Positions 39,141 through 46,993 of a stretch of 64,000 bases of DNA are shown here, piece by piece. The DNA is from UBA6663 sp044226485 (GTDB lineage: Bacteria; Chloroflexota; Anaerolineae; Anaerolineales; UBA6663): assembly GCA_044226485.1 (NCBI GenBank), contig JBGAGY010000006.1:186001-250000 (forward strand), written 5' to 3'. Position 1 is the first letter of the stretch; each line of letters begins with the position of its first letter. Made by a program: the position numbers and the translations under genes. A model generated the notes under the pieces. The model searched no databases, had not been told where the DNA came from, and saw only the letters and a program-made list of their open reading frames with translations.

Positions 39141-40112
39141 ATGACGAATGTCCTTTGGTTGCAGGGCGGAGCCTGCAGCGGCAATACCATGTCTTTCCTC
39201 AACGCCGAGGAGCCGAGCGCGGTCGACCTGGTGACCGACTTCGGCATCAACGTGTTGTGGCATCCGTCGCTGGGCCTCGAGCTGGGCGATGCGGTCACCG
39301 AGATGATGCGCGATTGCGTCAGCGGCAAGATCCCGCTCGACATCTTCGTCTTCGAGGGCACCGTCATCCGCGCCCCGCACGGCACCGGCCGTTTCAACAT
39401 GTTCTGCGGCCGTCCGATGCAAGATTGGGTCGCCGAGCTGGCCGCGCAGGCCGCGATCGTGGTCGCCGTCGGCGACTGTGCCTGCTGGGGCGGCATCCCG
39501 GCCGCCGACCCGAACCCGAGTGACTCGATCGGCCTCCAGTACCTGAAGCGCGCCCACGGCGGCTTTTTGGGCTCAGGCTTCAAGTCGAAGCTCGGCCTGC
39601 CGGTCGTCAACATCCCGGGCTGCCCGGCGCACCCAGACTGGATCACGCAGATCCTTGTGGCGTTGGCCAGCGGCCGCGCCGGCGACATCGCGCTGGACGA
39701 TCTGCAGCGCCCGGCCACGTTCTTCAAGACCTTCACGCAGACGGGCTGCACGCGCGTCCAGTACTTCGAGTACAAGCAGTCGACGACCGAGTTCGGCCAG
39801 GGCACGCGCAAGGGCTGCCTGTTCTATGAGTTCGGCTGCCGCGGCCCGGTGACCCACTCGCCGTGCAACCGCATCCTGTGGAACCGCCAGTCGTCGAAGA
39901 CCCGTGCCGGCATGCCGTGCACGGGCTGCACCGAGCCGGAGTTCCCGTTCTTCGACCTGCGACCCGGGACGGTCTTCAAGACCCAGAAGATCTCGGGGTC
40001 GGTCCCGAAGGAAGTGCCCGCCGGCACCGATCACGTCACGTACATGGCCCACGCCGCAGCCGCCCGCATCGCGGCGCCGCAATGGTCCAAGGAAGACATG
40101 TTCGTCGTCTGA
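39141..40112 (+). CDS. hupS: [NiFe] uptake hydrogenase small subunit, group 2a-like (HupS)
   Basis: 323 residues. Fe-S ligand motifs: GGACSGNTMSF (proximal cluster), GDCACWGGIPA, NIPGCPAHPDWI, then GCLFYEFGCRGPVTHSPCNRI and MPCTGCTEPEFPFF for medial and distal clusters. There is no twin-arginine signal peptide, so the enzyme is cytoplasmic, as for cyanobacterial HupS and mycobacterial HucS (group 2a). It passes electrons from the NiFe site of HupL to an acceptor, here probably the Rieske-type protein downstream. GGAGG lies 8 bases before the ATG. Confidence 0.95.
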   Translation: MTNVLWLQGGACSGNTMSFLNAEEPSAVDLVTDFGINVLWHPSLGLELGDAVTEMMRDCVSGKIPLDIFVFEGTVIRAPHGTGRFNMFCGRPMQDWVAELAAQAAIVVAVGDCACWGGIPAADPNPSDSIGLQYLKRAHGGFLGSGFKSKLGLPVVNIPGCPAHPDWITQILVALASGRAGDIALDDLQRPATFFKTFTQTGCTRVQYFEYKQSTTEFGQGTRKGCLFYEFGCRGPVTHSPCNRILWNRQSSKTRAGMPCTGCTEPEFPFFDLRPGTVFKTQKISGSVPKEVPAGTDHVTYMAHAAAARIAAPQWSKEDMFVV

Positions 40113-40151
40113 ACGACACTGGCCTACGATCACTGCTGCGGAGTACACAAC

Positions 40152-41786
40152 ATGACTGCTGTTGCACAACCGATTTCCGCCAAGACCGTCGACCTTCACG
40201 TCAGCCCGCTCGGGCGCGTGGAGGGCGACCTCGACGTCAGCGTCCGCATCGACAATGGCGTCGTCACCTCGGCTCGCACCGAGGCCGCCATGTTCCGCGG
40301 CTTCGAGATCATCCTGAAGGGCAAAGACCCGCAGGCCGGCCTGATCGTCACGCCGCGCATCTGCGGCATCTGCGGCGGCAGCCACCTCTACAAATCGGTC
40401 TACGCGCTCGACACGGCCTGGAAGACCGAGGTGCCGCACAACGCCACGCTGGTGCGCAACATCGCGCAGGCCAGCGAGACGCTGCTCAGCATCCCGCGCT
40501 GGTTCTACGCGCTCTTCGCGATCGACCTGACCAACAAAAAGTACGCCAGGGCCAACGGCTACGACGAGGCCGTGCGCCGCTTCGCGCCGTTCGTGGGCAC
40601 GAGCTATGAGCCGGGCGTGACGGTCTCGGCCAAGCCGGCCGAGATCTACGCCATCTTCGGTGGGCAGTGGCCGCACTCGAGCTTCATGATCCCCGGCGGC
40701 GTGATGTGCGGGCCGACGCTCTCCGACGTCACCCGCTCGATCGCGATCCTCGACTACTGGAAGGACACGTGGCTCGAGAAGGTCTGGCTCGGCGGCTCTG
40801 TCGATCGCTATCTCGAGTGCAAGACCTGGGCGGACCTCGAGGCCTGGATGCACGAGAGCCAGGGCCACTACAACTCTGACTGCGGCTTCTTCATGCGCTT
40901 CGCCAAGGAGATCGGGCTCGACAAATTCGGCGGCGGCTACGGCAACTTCCTGGCCACCGGCACTTACTTCAATCCAGAGCTTTACGATCACCCGACCATC
41001 GAAGGCCGCAACGCCGCGCTGATCGAGCGGTCGGGCCTGTACGCCAAGGGCCAGTTCTACGAGTTCGATCAGGCCAACGTCCGCGAAGACCACACCCACT
41101 CGTTCTATGAGGGCAGCGCCTCTCTGCATCCGTTCGAGGGCCGCACGGTGCCTGTGGATCCGGAGCAGGGGCGCAAGCAGGGCAAGTACACCTGGGCCAA
41201 GGCGCCGCGCTACGAGATCCCGGGCGTCGGCTCGCTGCCGGTCGAAGTCGGCCCGCTGGCCCGCCAGGTGATGGCCGGCAAGCCCGGCGCCGCCGGCTGG
41301 CAGGACGGCGACGGCATGTTCCTCGACGCGATCAACACCGTCGGGCCGAGCATCTTCGTGCGCGTGATGTCGCGCATGCACGAAGCCGCCAAGTATTACA
41401 AGCTCGTGCGCAAGTGGCTGGGCGATCTCAAGCTGCAGGAGAAGTTCTACATCAAGCCGGCTGAGCTGACCGAGGGCAAGGGCTTCGGGTCGACTGAGGC
41501 CGCCCGCGGCGCGCTCTCGGACTGGATCGTGCTCAAGGACGGCAAGATCGAGAACTACCAGGTCATCACGCCGACGGCCTGGAACATCGGCCCGCGCGAC
41601 TCGGGCGACATGGCCGGCACGATGGAGCAGGCCTTCGTCGGCACGACCATCGCCGACACGCGCGACCCGGTCGAGCTCGGCCACGTGGCCCGCAGCTTCG
41701 ACTCGTGCCTGGTCTGCACCGTCCACGCCTACGACGGCAAGACCGGCAAAGAGCTCTCGCGCTTCCAGATCGGCGGCGTGTGCTGA
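40152..41786 (+). CDS. hupL: [NiFe] uptake hydrogenase large subunit, group 2a-like (HupL)
   Basis: 544 residues. L1 motif ITPRICGICGGSHL-like sequence TPRICGICGGSHLYKSVYALD holds the first Cys pair of the NiFe site; L2 is FDSCLVCTVH near the C-terminus, the group 2 form of DPCxxCxxH. About 19 residues (AYDGKTGKELSRFQIGGVC) follow the final His and should be removed by the protease after nickel insertion. It splits H2. Group 2a enzymes in mycobacteria (Huc) oxidise hydrogen at atmospheric levels; this is family knowledge, not shown here. Confidence 0.96.
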   Translation: MTAVAQPISAKTVDLHVSPLGRVEGDLDVSVRIDNGVVTSARTEAAMFRGFEIILKGKDPQAGLIVTPRICGICGGSHLYKSVYALDTAWKTEVPHNATLVRNIAQASETLLSIPRWFYALFAIDLTNKKYARANGYDEAVRRFAPFVGTSYEPGVTVSAKPAEIYAIFGGQWPHSSFMIPGGVMCGPTLSDVTRSIAILDYWKDTWLEKVWLGGSVDRYLECKTWADLEAWMHESQGHYNSDCGFFMRFAKEIGLDKFGGGYGNFLATGTYFNPELYDHPTIEGRNAALIERSGLYAKGQFYEFDQANVREDHTHSFYEGSASLHPFEGRTVPVDPEQGRKQGKYTWAKAPRYEIPGVGSLPVEVGPLARQVMAGKPGAAGWQDGDGMFLDAINTVGPSIFVRVMSRMHEAAKYYKLVRKWLGDLKLQEKFYIKPAELTEGKGFGSTEAARGALSDWIVLKDGKIENYQVITPTAWNIGPRDSGDMAGTMEQAFVGTTIADTRDPVELGHVARSFDSCLVCTVHAYDGKTGKELSRFQIGGVC

Positions 41787-41807
41787 GCTGAGCTCACTCG
41801 AAAATCG

Positions 41808-41841
41808 ACGCGTGGCGGGGGCACCATCCTTCGCCACGCGT
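41808..41841 (+). terminator. Hairpin between hupL and the protease gene, possible attenuator
   Basis: ACGCGTGGCG (41808-41817) pairs with CGCCACGCGT (41832-41841), loop 14 bases, followed by TCGTTTTCG. The T-tract is weak, so partial termination would lower downstream expression relative to hupSL. Confidence 0.45.
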
Positions 41842-41858
41842 TCGTTTTCGGCGACATC

Positions 41859-42323
41859 ATGGTCCTCATCATCGGTTGCGGCAATCTGTTGCGCGGTGAC
41901 GACGGCGTCGGCCCGTATCTGATCCGACGTCTGTGGGAGATCGGGCTGCCCGAGGACGTGCAGATCGCTGACGGCGGCACCGCCGGCATGGACGTGGCCT
42001 TCCGCATGCGCGGCATGGATCGCGTCATCATCGTCGACGCCAGCCGCACCGGCGCGCAGCCCGGCGCGCTCTTCAAGGTGCCCGGCTCCGAACTCGAAGA
42101 CCTGCCCCCGCTCAGCGGTCTCCATCAGCACGCCTTTCGGTGGGACCACGCCCTGGCGTTCGGGCGCTGGCTGCTGAAGGACGAGTATCCCCGCGACATC
42201 ACGGTCTATCTGATCGAGGGCAGCGACTTCACGGCCGGAGCGGATCTCTCGGCCCCTGTCGCTGCTACAATGGAATCGCTCGCTCAGATGCTTGTCACCG
42301 AACTCCAGACGGCTCATGGCTGA
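41859..42323 (+). CDS. hupW: Hydrogenase maturation protease (HupW/HupD-type)
   Basis: 154 residues. VLIIGCGNLLRGDDGVGPYLIRRL carries the conserved Asp-Asp metal-sensing region, followed by QIADGGTAGMDVAFRMRG and VIIVDAS with the other Ni ligand, and GLHQHAF with the conserved His. The endopeptidase cuts the C-terminal tail of HupL once nickel is in place. Its stop is overlapped by the next gene start by 8 bases. An extended -10-like TGCTACAAT at 42263-42271 near its end could be an internal promoter. Confidence 0.93.
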   Translation: MVLIIGCGNLLRGDDGVGPYLIRRLWEIGLPEDVQIADGGTAGMDVAFRMRGMDRVIIVDASRTGAQPGALFKVPGSELEDLPPLSGLHQHAFRWDHALAFGRWLLKDEYPRDITVYLIEGSDFTAGADLSAPVAATMESLAQMLVTELQTAHG

Positions 42324-42621
42324 CGTCGACCGCTACCGCATCGAGATCACGCCGCAGGGTTCCTTGCGCCTCGATGCCGACGTTGCGCGCCGGCTCTTCC
42401 CGACCGACAGCCTGGTGGCGCTGGTGCGCGGCCCCGAGTTGTGGCTGCTGCCCATCCGAGGATCGTCGGCCGGCGGCCTGATGCTCAAGCAGCGCAACCC
42501 GCGCGGCGACCGCACTGTGTTGCTCCAGGGCTGCGTCGACGTCGACCTGTCGACGGGCGTGCACGACGCGTTCTGGGACCCGGGCAGCGGCGCGCTGCGG
42601 GTGGCGCTGGCGGGACCCTAG
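42316..42621 (+). CDS. Conserved hypothetical protein of the hydrogenase operon (101 residues)
   Basis: The start overlaps the protease stop (ATGGCTGA). The protein is beta-rich: YRIEITPQGSLRLDADVARRLFPTDSLVALVRGPELWLLPIRG, resembling a small AbrB-like or swapped-hairpin fold, then LMLKQRNPRGDRTVLLQG and HDAFWDPGSGALRVAL. No Cys cluster or membrane segment. I believe genes of this type recur in group 2a hydrogenase loci, but their function is not known to me. Coupling to the protease suggests a role in maturation or complex assembly. Confidence 0.72.
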   Translation: MADVDRYRIEITPQGSLRLDADVARRLFPTDSLVALVRGPELWLLPIRGSSAGGLMLKQRNPRGDRTVLLQGCVDVDLSTGVHDAFWDPGSGALRVALAGP

Positions 42622-42624
42622 CCC

Positions 42625-42840
42625 ATGCCCACCGAGCGCGGCGACGATGCCATCACGGCACAGGCCTTCGTCGTGCAGGAGCGAGGCGAGTGGGTCGTGC
42701 TGCTCGACGTATTCTACTGGGATGAAGTGGTGAGACATCGCATCCAGTCCTACCCGACCCGCCGCCAGGCTGAGATCGCGGCCCAATGGATCGAGCGGGG
42801 CGCTCGTCGCGACCTGGGCGGCGGGCCGACGGGCTCTTGA
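42625..42840 (+). CDS. Small conserved hypothetical protein of the hydrogenase operon (71 residues)
   Basis: Begins 3 bases after the previous stop. The sequence FVVQERGEWVVLLDVFYWDEVVRHRIQSYPTRRQAEIAAQWIERGARRDL suggests a three-strand sheet plus a helix, as in small DUF-type domains with a trailing amphipathic helix. No catalytic motif. It is in frame with the codon use of neighbours and fits tightly between two coding regions, so it is very probably translated. Function unknown. Confidence 0.68.
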   Translation: MPTERGDDAITAQAFVVQERGEWVVLLDVFYWDEVVRHRIQSYPTRRQAEIAAQWIERGARRDLGGGPTGS

Positions 42841-42852
42841 GGCCAAGACTGT

Positions 42853-44088
42853 ATGGCTCTTCTTCGACCGCAACCGATCGGTATCTTCGAACTTCCCGCC
42901 GGCTATCTGGTTCTGCCGGCCATGCCCGGCGTCGAGCCCGTTCGTGACGGATTGCTTCAGGGTCGCGCGCCCGATGAGTGGCCCGACGGCCTCGCCTTCT
43001 ATGGCCTGGCGCTCGCTGGCGACGTCGAGCGCGCGCTCAACGCCATCGCCGACGACGGCACGCCAGAAGCCGCGTACAACCGCTTCGTCTTGAACTCCGA
43101 CCCGCAGACCTATCACCAGCTTGCAGCGGCGCTGTCAGGCGATCTGGCGGCGCTGCTGCACATCGTCGCGTTCACGCTGGGCTACGACGATCGCCTCCCG
43201 AACGGCGAAGGCCTGACCGGCGAATGGCGGGCGCTGTGGCTGATCGCGCAGGCCGCTCGACATCTCGAGAACGATGCGCCGATCGAGGCTGTGCCGCTGC
43301 TCGAGCAGGCCGCCGACGCGGCAGGGCCGGTCTCGCCGCTGCTGGCCGCCCAGGCGCTGGGCACTCAGGCACATACGCTCCGTGAGGTCGAGGGTGTCAG
43401 TGGCAAGGTGGCGCAGTTGTACCGCCGCGCCGTCGACGCGCTCGAAGGCTCCGGTCTGGACGAGCCGCGGGCCGAGTTGTGGCTCAACCTGGCGATGACG
43501 TATCACGAGCTGGCGCAGGGCGGCCGCGGTGCGCTGGTGGAAGCCGTCAAGTGTTATCAGCAGGCCGTGCGCGTCTTGACCCGTGAGCGACACCCCGAGC
43601 TCTTCGCGCTGGCGCACAACAACCTGGCGCTCGCCTACCTGGCCATGCCGATGACGGAGGCCGGAGACGCGCTGCGGATGGGCGTAGCCGTCGGGTCGTT
43701 GCGCGAGGCGCTCAAGGTTTACACGCGAGAGACACATCCCGAGCGTTGGGCTGGCGCTCAGCTCAATCTCGCCAACGCCCTGCAATACCTGCCATCGGCT
43801 CACCCGCTCGATAACCTCGAAGAGTCCATCCGCCTATACGACGAGGTGCTGGCGGTGCGCGGCGACGACGATCCGCTCGGCCGCGCGCGAGTGCTGGCCT
43901 CTCAAGGCAACGCTCTCGCGCATCTCGGCGATTTCGCGCGAGCGGTGCCGATCCTCGAGTCGGCGCGCGACACGTTCACGACCCACGGTGAGGCCGACTC
44001 CTCGGCAGCAGTGCAAGGCGTCCTCGACGACATCGAGGCTCAGGTGACGGAGAAGGCCCGTTCGACCGACACACAGGGAGACGCGTAA
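42853..44088 (+). CDS. Tetratricopeptide-repeat protein of the hydrogenase operon
   Basis: 411 residues. Residues about 1-115 are unique (IGIFELPAGYLVLPAMPG). From about 140 on there are helical TPR pairs: AELWLNLAMTYHELAQGGRGALVEAVKCYQQAV, LFALAHNNLALAYLAMPM, WAGAQLNLANALQYLPS and ASQGNALAHLGDFARAVPILESAR. No signal peptide. TPR proteins serve as scaffolds; a TPR gene in a comparable place is reported for huc-type operons (from memory). Likely helps assemble or localise the hydrogenase. Preceded by GAGGCCAAG and followed 3 bases later by the next gene. Confidence 0.82.
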   Translation: MALLRPQPIGIFELPAGYLVLPAMPGVEPVRDGLLQGRAPDEWPDGLAFYGLALAGDVERALNAIADDGTPEAAYNRFVLNSDPQTYHQLAAALSGDLAALLHIVAFTLGYDDRLPNGEGLTGEWRALWLIAQAARHLENDAPIEAVPLLEQAADAAGPVSPLLAAQALGTQAHTLREVEGVSGKVAQLYRRAVDALEGSGLDEPRAELWLNLAMTYHELAQGGRGALVEAVKCYQQAVRVLTRERHPELFALAHNNLALAYLAMPMTEAGDALRMGVAVGSLREALKVYTRETHPERWAGAQLNLANALQYLPSAHPLDNLEESIRLYDEVLAVRGDDDPLGRARVLASQGNALAHLGDFARAVPILESARDTFTTHGEADSSAAVQGVLDDIEAQVTEKARSTDTQGDA

Positions 44089-44091
44089 GCC

Positions 44092-44442
44092 ATGGAGTTG
44101 CACGCGCGACAGCAGTTCGACTTCCTGCTGATGACGGCCGTCGAACGGTTGACCGAACGGCTGGTTCAACGCCGCGGCGGCGCCGTGCCCGCGCTCGAGG
44201 TCCTGCGCAGCACGTCGAGCCACGAGACCCGCCTGTTTGTCGATGCGCTCTTTCAGGACTTCTTGCTCGACAATCCGGCCGGCGCCTGTTTCGTGCTCGA
44301 GGCCCTCAGCGAACGCCGCGTCGACGCTCCGGCCGGCGGTGAACTCGGCGCTGTGCTGGTGACTCTCGCCAAGCAGGCATTTGGCGACCTGCTGAACGTG
44401 AAGGCCGAAGAAGCGCTCGAGCAGGCCGCGGCGTTCGAATGA
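44092..44442 (+). CDS. Conserved hypothetical protein of the hydrogenase operon (116 residues)
   Basis: All-helical: ARQQFDFLLMTAVERLTERLVQRR, then ALEVLRSTSSHETRLFVDALFQDFLLDNPAGACFVLEALSERRVDAP and AVLVTLAKQAFGDLLNVKAEEAL. No metal-binding motif, signal peptide or membrane segment. It is 3 bases behind the TPR gene, hence co-transcribed. Function unknown; it is the last gene before a repeat-rich, gene-free stretch. Confidence 0.68.
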   Translation: MELHARQQFDFLLMTAVERLTERLVQRRGGAVPALEVLRSTSSHETRLFVDALFQDFLLDNPAGACFVLEALSERRVDAPAGGELGAVLVTLAKQAFGDLLNVKAEEALEQAAAFE

Positions 44443-45008
44443 CCGACGGGGTGGGCCTCACCCGCACCGCCATGGGAGGTGCTGCTGATCCAGGGCGTCT
44501 TGGCGGTGCGCCCTCTCCCGGAGGGAGAGGGCGAGTCGTGCGATGGCCGGCTGGCTCATCGAAGGCCGGCAAGCAGGGTCGGGCTTTTCGTCAAAGCACC
44601 ATGCGACGCAGGGTCTGCCGCTTGCCGCGAACCGCCGCGACTGACCGACGCGGTGGCCCTCACCCGCACCGCCATGGGAGGGTTGNNNNNNNNNNNNNNN
44701 NNNNNNNNNNNNNNNNNNNNNNNNNNNNNNNNNNNNNGCCCTCTCCCGGAGGGAGAGGGCAAGTCGTGAGATGGCCGGCTGGCTCATCGAAGTCCGGTGA
44801 GCAGGCTCGGGCTTTTCGTCAAAGCACGATGCGACGCAGGGTCTGCCGCTTGTGTCGAACCGCCGCGACTGACCGGCGGGGTGGCCCTCACCCGCACCGC
44901 CGCGGGAGGGTTGCAGGTCCATGGTGCTTTGGCGGTGCGCCCTCTCCCGGAGGGAGAGGGCAGCGTCGCCAAGACACCCTACATTGAACACTCCCCGCGG
45001 CGACGCGG
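44443..45008. repeat. Tandem repeats of about 200-230 bp with GC palindromes, gene-free
   Basis: Two and a half copies of a unit beginning CCTCACCCGCACCGCC at 44456, 44658 and 44886. Each contains the palindrome GCCCTCTCCC-GGA-GGGAGAGGGC (44510-44532, 44738-44760, 44939-44961), and two full copies share GGGCTTTTCGTCAAAGCA and GCGACGCAGGGTCTGCCGCTTG. Frames across it on both strands are repeat artefacts. Confidence 0.9.
44686..44737. other. Assembly gap (52 N)
   Basis: A run of undetermined bases inside the second repeat copy. Its true length is unknown; collapse of repeat copies is likely. Confidence 0.99.
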
Positions 45009-45023
45009 GTGAGGGAACCCGGC

Positions 45024-45887
45024 ATGATCATCCCTAACTCCTCTTCCGATTTCGAGTCTCTGGCACGTCGTGTCGACGACGCCGCCACAGCGATCGAGTC
45101 GCTCGACGAGCCCGCGCGGAGCAAGGCCACCGAGCTCAAAGACGCGATCGAGGCCTTCCATCGACATGCGCTGACTCAGATGGTGCGGACGCTGAAGGCC
45201 GATCCACGCGGCAAGGAACTCCTGTTCGACATGGTCGACTCGCCCGAGATCCGGGCGCTGCTGACCATGCACGGCATCCTCAAGGCCGACCCGCTGACGC
45301 GCGCCGCGCGAGCGCTCGAGAGCGTCAAGCCGTACGTGCAATCGCACGGCGGCGACGTCGAGCTCGTGAGCCTCGAGGGCGATGTCGCGTATGTGAGGCT
45401 CAGCGGCGCCTGCCAGGGTTGTTCGCTCTCGGCCGTCACGTTGCGCGACAGCGTCACCGAGGCCTTGCGCGCCCAGGTGCCCGAGATCGCGCGTGTCGAA
45501 CTGGCCGAGGCCGAGCCCGAGCTGATCTCGATCGAGTCGGTGCTGACGCCGCTCGACGCCCGCGGCTGGATCCAGGGCCCCCTGGTCGACGAGGTGTCTG
45601 CTCAGCGCGGTTATCGACTGGAACTGGATGGACCCGGCGGGGAACGCAGCGTCGTGATCTTCAAGACCGGCGAGACGTTGAGCGCCTTCGTCAACCAGTG
45701 CGCGCATCAGGGCCTGCCGATCGACGGCGGGTTGATCGATCCGGTCGGCGGAACCGTCACCTGCCCATGGCATGGCTTCTGCTTCGACTCGAAGACCGGT
45801 GAGTGCCTTACAGCGCCCGAAGCGCAGCTCGAGCCGCTGCCGCTGCAGGTGCGCGACGGTCGTGTGTTCGTGCGGGTGGGCGGATGA
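45024..45887 (+). CDS. NifU-C / Rieske fusion protein, likely hydrogenase electron carrier (HucE-like)
   Basis: 287 residues. A helical N-terminus (1-85), a NifU C-terminal domain (about 90-165, SVKPYVQSHGGDVELVSLEG and GACQGCS with Cys130 and Cys133), and a C-terminal Rieske domain (about 185-285) with ligands C226-x-H228 (NQCAHQG) and C247-x2-H250 (CPWHGFCFD). The Rieske [2Fe-2S] centre could take electrons from HupS toward the respiratory chain, as proposed for the Rieske-type HucE of mycobacteria. The NifU part may carry or build an Fe-S cluster. ATG 45024 is preferred over GTG 45009 because GAGGGA lies upstream. Confidence 0.9.
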   Translation: MIIPNSSSDFESLARRVDDAATAIESLDEPARSKATELKDAIEAFHRHALTQMVRTLKADPRGKELLFDMVDSPEIRALLTMHGILKADPLTRAARALESVKPYVQSHGGDVELVSLEGDVAYVRLSGACQGCSLSAVTLRDSVTEALRAQVPEIARVELAEAEPELISIESVLTPLDARGWIQGPLVDEVSAQRGYRLELDGPGGERSVVIFKTGETLSAFVNQCAHQGLPIDGGLIDPVGGTVTCPWHGFCFDSKTGECLTAPEAQLEPLPLQVRDGRVFVRVGG

Positions 45888-46993
45888 AGCCCTTCCGTTG
45901 GCTTGGTGCGCCGGCCCGCGGCGGCCTGGCGCTCCCCGATGCGCATCCCGCGCCGGGGACTCTCTATGCGCCGCGCGGTGTCTTTCTCAACGACGAGGTC
46001 TTGATCGTCGCGGACACGGGCAACCACCGCGTCCTCATCTGGCACGGGTTGCCGGATAGCGATCATGCGCCCGCCGACGTCGTGCTTGGGCAGCCTGACT
46101 TCGCCAGCGAGGGCCCGGCCGCGGGTGGACGCGGCCCGGCCAACGGCCTGAACCTGCCGACCGGCGTCGCCGTGATCGACGGTCGTTTGTTCGTGTGCGA
46201 CGCCTGGCACCACCGAATCCTGATCTGGAACGCAGTGCCACAGCGGTCGGATCAGCCGCCAGACGGCGTGCTCGGTCAACCCGACTTCACCGAGGTGCGC
46301 GAGAACAGCGGCGGTGACGCAACCGCGCTGAGCTTCTATTGGCCCTTCGGCCTCGCCTACATCGACGGCTGGTTCTGGGTGGCGGACACCGGAAACCGTC
46401 GCGTCCTCGGCTGGCATGGCATCCCCGAACCCGGGTGCGCGCCGGACGTGCTCCTGGGGCAATCGACGTTCAACGATCGCTCAGAGAACCGCGGCGGCGC
46501 GGTCAGCGGATCGAGCTTCCGCTGGCCGCATGCGATCGCCGGCGATGCCGACGTGTTGTACGTGTCCGATGCCGGCAACCACCGCGTCCTGGGTTGGGCG
46601 CCGCATCCCCGAGCCGATCGACCCGCCGATCTCGCTCTCGGACAGGCCACGTTCACGACCTCGGATGAGCTGCCGCACAGGCCGCAGGGCCCGCAGCGTC
46701 TGCGGTTCCCATACGCCGTCGCGCTCGAAGGCAATACACTGGCCGTGGCCGATACGGCCAACAACCGGGTGCTGTTCTGGCACTCGCGGCCAAAGCAGGG
46801 TACATTCCTGCCTGCAGACCAGGTCATCGGTCAGCCCGACTTCGACAAGAGCGGCGAGAACGGCTGGAAGGCCGTCACCGATGAGACGCTCTGCTGGCCA
46901 TACGGCCTTCACCTCCATCGCGGCCTACTCGCGATCGCTGATTCGGGCAACAATCGTGTGATGATCTGGCGCCTCGGCGACGATGTCCATTGA
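45884..46993 (+). CDS. NHL-repeat beta-propeller protein of the hydrogenase operon
   Basis: 369 residues with six NHL-like blades: VLIVADTGNHRVLIWHGLP, LFVCDAWHHRILIWNAVP, FWVADTGNRRVLGWHGIP, LYVSDAGNHRVLGWAPHP, LAVADTANNRVLFWHSRP and LAIADSGNNRVMIWRLGD, each paired with a VLGQPDF-like motif. No signal peptide. ATG overlaps the Rieske stop (ATGA). NHL proteins are reported in huc-type operons; a role in protein interaction is inferred. It overlaps hypF by 11 bases. Confidence 0.87.
   Translation: MKPFRWLGAPARGGLALPDAHPAPGTLYAPRGVFLNDEVLIVADTGNHRVLIWHGLPDSDHAPADVVLGQPDFASEGPAAGGRGPANGLNLPTGVAVIDGRLFVCDAWHHRILIWNAVPQRSDQPPDGVLGQPDFTEVRENSGGDATALSFYWPFGLAYIDGWFWVADTGNRRVLGWHGIPEPGCAPDVLLGQSTFNDRSENRGGAVSGSSFRWPHAIAGDADVLYVSDAGNHRVLGWAPHPRADRPADLALGQATFTTSDELPHRPQGPQRLRFPYAVALEGNTLAVADTANNRVLFWHSRPKQGTFLPADQVIGQPDFDKSGENGWKAVTDETLCWPYGLHLHRGLLAIADSGNNRVMIWRLGDDVH

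Noticed and set aside
37760..39811. A 683-residue minus-strand open frame over the response regulator, DUF1641 gene and hupS
   Set aside because: Crosses three real genes and a promoter on the opposite strand; no recognisable domain.
39573..42317. A 914-residue open frame on the minus strand over hupS and hupL
   Set aside because: It is the antisense shadow of strongly conserved genes in GC-rich DNA and shows a low-complexity composition typical of such frames.
44439..44991. Open frames across the repeat and N-gap on both strands
   Set aside because: They run through undetermined bases and repeat copies, in several frames at once.
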